Assembly: GCA_947177735.1 (NCBI GenBank)
Contig: CAMWVP010000004.1
Coordinates: 1-63,592 of the forward strand
Origin: an uncultured Clostridia bacterium
GTDB lineage: Bacteria; Bacillota; Clostridia; Oscillospirales; Ruminococcaceae
Length of the DNA stretch: 63,592 bases
Direction of reading: 5' to 3'
This document shows, piece by piece, positions 57,742 through 63,592 of the stretch. Numbering within the stretch: the first letter of the stretch is position 1; each line of letters opens with the position of its first letter. The translations under genes were made by a program, and so were the position numbers. Under the pieces are notes generated by a model, which saw only the letters and a list, made by a program, of their open reading frames with translations, had not been told where the DNA came from and ran no database searches.

Positions 57742-60102
57742 ATGAACAAAAGACGTAACTATCGTTACATTAAAATCAAAGATGATGAACCCAAGAAGCC
57801 GAAAAAAAAGCGCGAAAAGGGCAGAGTGGCACGGAATATCGGACATGCCCTGACAGTCGTAGGTACGACCATATCCTCTATGCTGCTCATTTTCGTCATT
57901 ATGATGTGCATAGTGGTGACGGTCATCACCGTGTATATACTCAACTTCGCCGACAACGGCTACGACGCTAACCTCCGCGACGCGGAGATGCGCTACACGA
58001 CGATGATCTACGCCTATGACGCGGAAGGCAACGAGGTCGAGGTCAAGCGCCTGCACGACGATGAAATACGCGTATGGGTCGATTATGAGGATATTTCTCC
58101 GCACCTCATCCACGCCGTTACCGCAACGGAGGACAAGCGCTTCTACGATCATAAGGGCGTCGACTGGAGAAGAACCGTTTACGCGCTCGCCGCGGACGTG
58201 CTCCACCTCTCCGGCGAGGGTCAGGGCGGCTCCACGATAACTCAGCAGCTTATCAAGAACCTCACGCAGGACGACGAGCAGACATGGGAGCGTAAGCTCC
58301 GCGAGATATTCAGAGCGTTGTCGCTGGAGGAAAAATACACCAAAATAGACATTATGGAGAGTTATCTCAACTGCATATGGTTCGACGGAATAACCTACGG
58401 TGTAGGCGCTGCTTCACAGTATTATTTCGGCAAAGAGGCAAAGGATCTTGACATTGCCGAGTCCGCGATACTGGCGGGTATGATACGAAATCCGGGATTG
58501 CGCTCGCCGTATTACGATCTCGAAAACTGCAAATACTGGCAGGAATACGCGCTTCAGAATATGTACCAGCAGGGCTGGATAAACACTAAGGAATACGAAT
58601 CGGCTCTCGTTGAAAAGGTACAATTCGCATATGCCGTCAACGGCGACGCTTTCGGCTACATCGACCCGCGCTCCATCAAAACGGAGGAGCCCAAGGACGA
58701 TGATGAGGAAGAGGATGACGAGACTGACAGCGAATACAAAGCATACCGCTGGGAGGGCTACGAGGTCGACCAGAACTGGTATGTCGACGCGGCGCTCGTT
58801 CAGGTCATCGAGGACTACGCGGAGCTTAAAGGCATCGGTTACAACTCGGCGAAACGCGAGATATACAACGGCGGCTACCGTATTTACATCAACGAGGATA
58901 TGGAGATTCAGGACTTTGTCGAGGAGAAGTTCCGCGACCCCTATCTCGTGGTTCCGTATTACGATGAGAATGCGCAGCCGGATGACCTCCTTCAGGCGGC
59001 GTTCGTGCTTATGGATTATTCGGGCACCGTCATTGCGATGGCGGGCGGGCTCGGAGACAAGCCCGGTATCGACTGCTTCAACCGCGTCACCGACGCGAAG
59101 CGCGCTCCCGGTTCGACAATGAAGCCGATCTCCGCATACGCGACGGCTGTGCAGAACAACCTTATCACCTACTCGACCATGCTGCCCGACAAGGGTATCA
59201 GCATTATCGACGGCGGAGAGATCAAAGCGTGGCCGACAAACTTTAACTTCGCGGGCAACGACGGTTCGCTTATGCCCATCTGGGAGGCTGTCCGCGAGTC
59301 GCGAAACACCATTGCCGTAAGAGTTGCGCAGATGCTCACTCCACAGGTCTGCTACAATCAGCTCACCCAAAATCTGGGAATAACCACGCTTGTGGAATCG
59401 GATATCGACTACTCGCCGATAACGCTCGGCGCGCTCACCGACGGAATACGGCTCGTTGAACTGGCGGCGGCGTATCAGGTATTCGGCAACGGCGGCGTAT
59501 ACTATGAGCCCAAGATGTACAGGCGCGTTATCGACAGCAAGAACAACGTTATCCTCTCGCAGGACTTCTACGGCACGCAGGCGATCGACAGCGACGCGGC
59601 ATGGGTGACTAACAGAATGCTGAGAACCGTTATTACGACGACCACCGGCTCCGGACGTCATGCCAACCTCCAGAATGTCGAGGTCATAGGAAAGACAGGA
59701 ACCTCGAACGACGACCTTAACCTGTTGTTCGTGGGCTGTACGCCTAACTATGTCGGAGTTGTCTGGATGGGTTACGACAAGAACAACCACGAGGTATTCA
59801 ACGGCGACGGCAGCCACAGATACGGCGCCGAGATATGGTACGATCTGATGTCCGAGATCGAGGACACCTCCGCGGTGAACAAGTTCACGGCAGACACAAC
59901 GGTTCTCGAGCGCAGATTCTGTACCGTGACGGGGCTTCTCGCCTCCCCTTCCTGTACGACCACCGACGTCGGCTACTACCGCAAGAGCAACATACCAGAA
60001 GCATGCTCCGGCGATCATGTCAAGGAGACGCAGAAGATACAGGATTACTGGACACAGATCGACGAGGAAAACCGCAAGGAACTCGAACAGTGGACTTACT
60101 AA
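57742..60102 (+). CDS. Class A penicillin-binding protein (PBP1A-like)
   Basis: This bifunctional peptidoglycan synthase has 786 residues. A cytoplasmic Lys-rich tail is followed by a transmembrane helix at about 45-72 and a GT51 glycosyltransferase domain (AVTATEDKRFYDHKGVDWRR, QGGSTITQQLIKNL). A transpeptidase domain then has Ser458 in GSTMKP, SRN at 520-522 and Lys651 in GKTGTS. An acidic insertion (EEPKDDDEEEDDETDSEYK) lies between the two domains. It makes glycan strands and crosslinks them outside the membrane. The mRNA leader includes the TIR element at 57512-57684. Confidence 0.93.
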   Translation: MNKRRNYRYIKIKDDEPKKPKKKREKGRVARNIGHALTVVGTTISSMLLIFVIMMCIVVTVITVYILNFADNGYDANLRDAEMRYTTMIYAYDAEGNEVEVKRLHDDEIRVWVDYEDISPHLIHAVTATEDKRFYDHKGVDWRRTVYALAADVLHLSGEGQGGSTITQQLIKNLTQDDEQTWERKLREIFRALSLEEKYTKIDIMESYLNCIWFDGITYGVGAASQYYFGKEAKDLDIAESAILAGMIRNPGLRSPYYDLENCKYWQEYALQNMYQQGWINTKEYESALVEKVQFAYAVNGDAFGYIDPRSIKTEEPKDDDEEEDDETDSEYKAYRWEGYEVDQNWYVDAALVQVIEDYAELKGIGYNSAKREIYNGGYRIYINEDMEIQDFVEEKFRDPYLVVPYYDENAQPDDLLQAAFVLMDYSGTVIAMAGGLGDKPGIDCFNRVTDAKRAPGSTMKPISAYATAVQNNLITYSTMLPDKGISIIDGGEIKAWPTNFNFAGNDGSLMPIWEAVRESRNTIAVRVAQMLTPQVCYNQLTQNLGITTLVESDIDYSPITLGALTDGIRLVELAAAYQVFGNGGVYYEPKMYRRVIDSKNNVILSQDFYGTQAIDSDAAWVTNRMLRTVITTTTGSGRHANLQNVEVIGKTGTSNDDLNLLFVGCTPNYVGVVWMGYDKNNHEVFNGDGSHRYGAEIWYDLMSEIEDTSAVNKFTADTTVLERRFCTVTGLLASPSCTTTDVGYYRKSNIPEACSGDHVKETQKIQDYWTQIDEENRKELEQWTY

Positions 60103-60109
60103 ACAGCAT

Positions 60110-60141
60110 ACGGCGGCTTGAATAGAGCCGCCGTTGGTTTT
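60110..60141 (+). terminator. Terminator of the PBP gene
   Basis: ACGGCGGCT (60110-60118) pairs with AGCCGCCGT (60126-60134), followed by TGGTTTTAT. Confidence 0.82.
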
Positions 60142-60172
60142 ATAAAAAATAAAGGGCGCTGTTAAGCGCCCT
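60142..60172 (-). terminator. Terminator of rpmB
   Basis: AGGGCGCT (60153-60160) pairs with AGCGCCCT (60165-60172) around GTTA. On the minus strand it is followed by a TTTATTTTTTAT tract, suitable for rpmB. Confidence 0.85.
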
Positions 60173-60188
60173 TGAGTTTTCCGAATCA

Positions 60189-60377
60189 TCAGCCTGCTCT
60201 CTGAACGAGCTTGGAGCGAAGGCAGCGCGAGCAAACGTTTACTCTGCAGGGAGTACCGTTTACGACAGCCTTTACTTTCTTAACATTCGGTTTAAATGTT
60301 CTGTTGCTGCGTCTGTGCGAGTGGGAAACCTTGATGCCGAAAGAAACACTCTTGCCGCAGATCTCACATTTAGCCAT
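60189..60377 (-). CDS. rpmB: 50S ribosomal protein L28
   Basis: This 62-residue zinc-type L28 (AKCEICGKSVSFG and CSRCLRSKLVQRAG, the CxxC pairs) carries the VSHSHRRSNRTFKPNVKKVK signature. The start is at MAKCEICG (60377) after an AAGGACGG leader; a longer upstream reading is rejected. It has its own promoter and terminator. Confidence 0.95.
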   Translation of the reverse strand: MAKCEICGKSVSFGIKVSHSHRRSNRTFKPNVKKVKAVVNGTPCRVNVCSRCLRSKLVQRAG

Positions 60378-60423
60378 TATATACACCGTCCTTCCGATCA
60401 ATATTTTATCAGTAACAAATAAT

Positions 60424-60452
60424 ATTGTACCAGAAATTGCGCGAAAATGCAA
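60424..60452 (-). promoter_or_regulatory. Promoter of rpmB
   Basis: On the minus strand TTGCAT (60447-60452), a 17-bp spacer and TACAAT (60424-60429), 46 bp upstream of the start. Confidence 0.75.
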
Positions 60453-60538
60453 GTAATATTTTTATTTTCCCTGAATTTTTGTGCAGTCGTACAATATAAT
60501 CGTTTGCCGGCTTTGCTTTTTCGTCGTTCTGCACAACG

Positions 60539-61540
60539 TCAGAATACGATAAATCCGACCTTTTTCTGAACCTTTTGCAGCGTCCTGCGGGAGATCTTGT
60601 ACGCCTTTTCCGCGCCCTGCTTCATGCAGTTCTCAATATAGGTCTTGTCGGCGGATATGCGCTTGTATTCCTCCTGCATCGGAGCGAGCCTGTCCGCGAC
60701 CGCCTCGCCTACCGCGAGCTTGAAGTCGCCGTAGCCCTTGCCCTTGAACTCCGCCTCGATCTCGTCGAAGCTCTTCCCCGTAGCGCCGCTGTAAATGGAC
60801 ATCAGGTTGATGATGCCGTCCTTGCCCTCGCGCGCGCAGACTTCGGTCTCGCTGTCGGTGACGGCGCGCTTGAACTTGCGGATTATCGTGTCGCGATCAT
60901 CAAGCACCGATACAGACGCGTTGGCGTTCTCGTCCGACTTGGACATCTTCTTTGTCGGCTCCTGGAGCGACATTACCTTTGCCGTAGTCTTGGTGGTGTA
61001 GCCCTCGGGCATTGTGAACACGTCGCCGTAAATGCCGTTAAAGCGCTGACAGATGTTTCGCGCAAGCTCCAGATGCTGAAGCTGATCCTGTCCCACGGGC
61101 ACCAGATCCGCCTGATACAGCAGAATATCCGCCGCCATAAGCACGGGATAGGTGAACAGACCCGCATTGATATTGTCGGGGTGCTTGGAGGACTTATCCT
61201 TGAACTGCGTCATTCTGGACAGCTCGCCGAACTGGGTGTAGCAGTTGAGTATCCACGCGAGCTCGGAGTGGCACGGATTATGCCCCTGCACAAACAACAC
61301 GGAGCGCTCGGGATCGAGCCCGCACGCTATCAGCAGCGCGTAGCTCTCCTTGATCTGCGCGCGGAGCTTTACGGGGTCCTGCCGCACGGTGAGTGAGTGC
61401 AGGTCGGCGATCCCGTAGGCGCAGTCGAACTCCTCCTGCATTTTTACCCAGTTGCACATCGCGCCGAAATAGTTGCCGATAGTCGGCGTGTTGGTGGGCT
61501 GGATGAGACTTAAAATTTTCTTTTTCTTCTGTTCTTCCAT
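60539..61540 (-). CDS. trpS: Tryptophanyl-tRNA synthetase
   Basis: This class I synthetase charges tRNA-Trp. The 333-residue protein has the HIGH-like PTNTPTIGNYFGAMCNW, DLVPVGQDQLQHLELARNI and the KMSKS loop in KKMSKSDENANASVS. It follows the DUF4304 gene by 13 bp on the minus strand, so it has no separate leader and no T-box. The ribosome-binding site is GAAAGGAAA. Confidence 0.95.
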   Translation of the reverse strand: MEEQKKKKILSLIQPTNTPTIGNYFGAMCNWVKMQEEFDCAYGIADLHSLTVRQDPVKLRAQIKESYALLIACGLDPERSVLFVQGHNPCHSELAWILNCYTQFGELSRMTQFKDKSSKHPDNINAGLFTYPVLMAADILLYQADLVPVGQDQLQHLELARNICQRFNGIYGDVFTMPEGYTTKTTAKVMSLQEPTKKMSKSDENANASVSVLDDRDTIIRKFKRAVTDSETEVCAREGKDGIINLMSIYSGATGKSFDEIEAEFKGKGYGDFKLAVGEAVADRLAPMQEEYKRISADKTYIENCMKQGAEKAYKISRRTLQKVQKKVGFIVF

Positions 61541-61553
61541 AATATTTCCTTTC

Positions 61554-62243
61554 TTATGCTTTAACGATATACTTTGTTAGGGCGGCAAGTGAAACCGCTT
61601 CGTTCCGCCGGATCTCCTCTTGAATCTCGGACAGATCGCCGCTTTCGACAAGCACAAGTAGCGATTTATCAAGCTCTTTACGCTTGATAAAAACGTCCGT
61701 GTATTGCTCGGTTTCGATGTGCTGTTCCCACTTTTTGATACTGTTGCGAAGCACAAGCTTGCAGCATTCGGGCTCGTTTAAGCTCAAAAGCATTTTTACC
61801 CATTCATCGCTTTTGAAAAGGCGAAATATCTCTGCCGCGAGATTGTCGTTTCCCGAACCGTCTATAATAGGCTTTGCAAACTCGAACAGTCCGCGGTATG
61901 ACAAACACCCGTCAAAAATCGGGAAAGCAACTTTACGCGTAAGAGCTGCAGCGTCTTTTGCGGAAGCGGGCGAATAACTCCACCATTGGTCGCTGCCGTA
62001 GGCAAGCGTACCCAATCGCATTTGAAAATTGGGGGTTTTAGCGTCTGTATTTCCTGTACACAAGGGCATTAAGCCGATATTTACGCAGAACTCGTCACCA
62101 TATTTCGAACCTTGAATATAAACCGTCTGGTAAACCCGAGAATTGACAAGGCGCATATACCATTGACCCTCGGTCTTAAAGCCGCGCTGCTTCATATCAT
62201 CTTTCAGCTCCGCTTTCAGGAGTTTGAGCGTTTCCTTGTCCAT
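61554..62243 (-). CDS. DUF4304 domain protein
   Basis: This 229-residue cytoplasmic protein has LKDDMKQRGFKTEGQWYMRL, VYIQGSKYGDEFCVNIGLMP and YGSDQWWSYSP, matching the DUF4304 fold often found in toxin-immunity contexts. No polymorphic toxin is nearby. It sits between the aminotransferase gene (9 bp upstream) and trpS in one minus-strand unit. Function unknown. Confidence 0.75.
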   Translation of the reverse strand: MDKETLKLLKAELKDDMKQRGFKTEGQWYMRLVNSRVYQTVYIQGSKYGDEFCVNIGLMPLCTGNTDAKTPNFQMRLGTLAYGSDQWWSYSPASAKDAAALTRKVAFPIFDGCLSYRGLFEFAKPIIDGSGNDNLAAEIFRLFKSDEWVKMLLSLNEPECCKLVLRNSIKKWEQHIETEQYTDVFIKRKELDKSLLVLVESGDLSEIQEEIRRNEAVSLAALTKYIVKA

Positions 62244-62252
62244 AACGGCTCC

Positions 62253-63440
62253 TTATTTAAAAAACTCCTTGGCGCACTTTCCGAGTATCTCCACTCCCCT
62301 GTCGATCTGCTCGTCGGTAGGCGTGGAGAAGTTCAGTCTGAACGAATGCGAAACGCCGTTTTCGTCGGCAAGGAACGCGTTGCCCGGCACTACCGCGACC
62401 TTTTGGTGGACTGCCGCCGTGCAGAACGCGTTCATATCGTATTGCTCGGGGATATCCGCCCAGATGAACAGACCGCCCTCGGGCTCGGAGTAAGTCACAC
62501 AGTCGGGCATTTCCGCTTTCAGCGCGTCCGCCATACGCTTGTACTTGGCGCGGTAGATGCCTTGCAGCCGCTTTAAATGCTCGTTGAAATCGACCGTTGT
62601 AACGAAGCGGTGAGCCAACATCTGCGCCCATATGTTTGTGTGGACGGTACTGGTTTGCAGACCGACGACGGCTTTCTGAACAAGCTCGGCGGCTCCGCAG
62701 AGATACCCGACGCGAAGTCCCGGCGCGAGCACCTTGGAGAACGTTCCCGCGTACAGTACGTTGCCCGTCTTGTCAAGCGATTTGTAGCTCGGCACGGGCG
62801 TTCCCGCAAAACGCAGGTCGCCGTATGGGTTGTCCTCGAGTATGTACAGTCCGTGCCGCACCGCCAGCTCCAGCACGGCATTGCGGCGCTCAAGAGAGGT
62901 CGTGTTTCCGGTGGGGTTCTGGAAGTTCGGTATCGTATACAGAAATTTCGCGTTCGGATAGGCTTTGAGCGCCTCCTCAAGCTTTTCGGGGAGTATGCCG
63001 TCCTTGTCGGCGGGCACTCCGACGAGCTTTACGCCGTAGCTCCTGAATGCGTTCAGCGAACCGATAAAGCTCGGGTCCTCGCAGAGAATGACGTCGCCCT
63101 CGTTGCAGAGTATCTTCGCGGTGGTCTCGATCGCCTGCTGAGCGCCCGCGGTGACGATGACCATATCGTTATCGGCGAACATTCCCTTGCCGCGCAGATC
63201 GGCTTCAAGCCACTTGCGGAGCGGCATATAGCCCTCGGTCACCGAGTATTGCAAGGCGTTTATCGGCTCCTCGGCAAAAATCTCCGCGGAGAGCTTGCCG
63301 ATGGTATCCACGGGGAACGCTTCGGGAGCGGGATTTCCCGCGGCGAAGCTGATGACCTCGGGATCGGCGGTAAACTTTAAAATCTCGCGGATAGCCGACG
63401 GGGCAAGTCCCGAGACCTTATTGGAAAAAGGCTTTAACAT
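62253..63440 (-). CDS. PLP-dependent aminotransferase, 2-aminoadipate/MocR-type fold
   Basis: This 395-residue fold-type I enzyme has VISFAAGNPAPEAFPVD, VTAGAQQAIETTAKIL, NFQNPTGNTTSLERRNAVLE, LEDNPYGDLRF and the PLP lysine in YAGTFSKVLAPGLRVGYLCG. The GNPAPE and EDNPYG patterns fit the 2-aminoadipate/LysN-like group that is related to MocR regulators but lacks their helix-turn-helix. The substrate is probably an amino acid, not specified by sequence. The ribosome-binding site is GGAGGT. It heads the DUF4304-trpS unit. The 152 bp after it to the window end hold its leader and nothing else recognised. Confidence 0.88.
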   Translation of the reverse strand: MLKPFSNKVSGLAPSAIREILKFTADPEVISFAAGNPAPEAFPVDTIGKLSAEIFAEEPINALQYSVTEGYMPLRKWLEADLRGKGMFADNDMVIVTAGAQQAIETTAKILCNEGDVILCEDPSFIGSLNAFRSYGVKLVGVPADKDGILPEKLEEALKAYPNAKFLYTIPNFQNPTGNTTSLERRNAVLELAVRHGLYILEDNPYGDLRFAGTPVPSYKSLDKTGNVLYAGTFSKVLAPGLRVGYLCGAAELVQKAVVGLQTSTVHTNIWAQMLAHRFVTTVDFNEHLKRLQGIYRAKYKRMADALKAEMPDCVTYSEPEGGLFIWADIPEQYDMNAFCTAAVHQKVAVVPGNAFLADENGVSHSFRLNFSTPTDEQIDRGVEILGKCAKEFFK

Positions 63441-63592
63441 TTTGTATACCTCCGTGATATTTTTACTTGCGGTATAAATTTCGTTATGTTAATTGAGACT
63501 GATCCTAAGGCTGTCTCTTAAACAACTCTGACTCACCACAAAGAGAGTATAGTGTATCTCTCGGGTCTCGGCATAAAATAAAAAAAAATAAG

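Noticed and set aside
58414-60234. 606-codon minus-strand open frame opposite the PBP gene
   Set aside because: The PBP gene has all catalytic motifs; the antisense frame has no start signals and no recognisable domain.
61541-61560. T-box leader for trpS
   Set aside because: Only 13 bp separate trpS from the upstream gene; no leader or T-box motif fits.
1-63592. tRNA or rRNA genes and prophage
   Set aside because: No GGTTCGAATCC-type T-loop in a cloverleaf context, no conserved rRNA segments and no phage structural or integrase genes were seen.

Overview
The window is about 63.6 kb of bacterial chromosome with moderately high GC content, densely packed with genes on both strands. The gene content points to a Gram-positive anaerobe of class Clostridia, probably near Ruminococcaceae/Oscillospiraceae. 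The evidence is an IspH-ribosomal protein S1 fusion, a zinc-ribbon PASTA kinase-like protein, FakA and Asp23, a UPF0210/ACT pair, an aldo/keto reductase with a 2x[4Fe-4S] tail, and plant-polysaccharide hydrolases. Vegetative promoters have TTGAC(A/T)/TATAAT hexamers at 17-bp spacing. I see no tRNA, rRNA, CRISPR array, prophage or intact insertion sequence.

Layout. 0.2-5.4 kb: GH51 arabinofuranosidase and a large PAS/GGDEF/GAF signalling protein. 5.4-13.2 kb: a minus-strand run (PHP phosphatase, Lrp regulator, aminotransferase, ispE, Asp23, fakA, recG). 13.4-19.2 kb: ACT and UPF0210 proteins, PnuC-like transporter, ECF S component plus kinase, aldo/keto reductase. 19.4-24.6 kb: a beta-glucan locus (solute-binding lipoprotein, wall-anchored protein, AraC regulator, GH16, GH5). 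25.3-29.7 kb: PASTA pseudokinase, pheA, ispD, ispF. 30.9-35.3 kb: chemoreceptor, Rsm22-like protein, Sfp-type transferase, lone MazF. 35.7-40.4 kb: dGTPase, response regulator, hydrolase, FAD/Rieske oxidoreductase, small proteins. 41-46.9 kb: RpiR regulator, BaiN-like flavoprotein, cmk, plsC, ispH-rpsA. 47-57 kb: a GSF-repeat protein, membrane proteins, orphan ABC ATPase, sirtuin, TPM protein, dtd, cysteine desulfurase, DUF3810 protease-like protein. 57.7-63.4 kb: class A PBP, rpmB, trpS, DUF4304 protein, aminotransferase. Four MEP-pathway activities (IspD, IspE, IspF, IspH) lie at three loci.

The most unusual feature is a population of short hairpin-rich elements with terminal inverted repeats (about 60-235 bp). 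Several have different ends but share one inner hairpin module. A related hairpin, with a compensatory base change in its stem, is inserted twice in tandem and in frame inside recG, adding 46 residues between helicase motifs. Other copies overlap the stop codons of neighbouring genes or lie between a promoter and its gene. Together they look like a family of small non-autonomous mobile or RNA-structured repeats, with no mobilising enzyme visible in the window.
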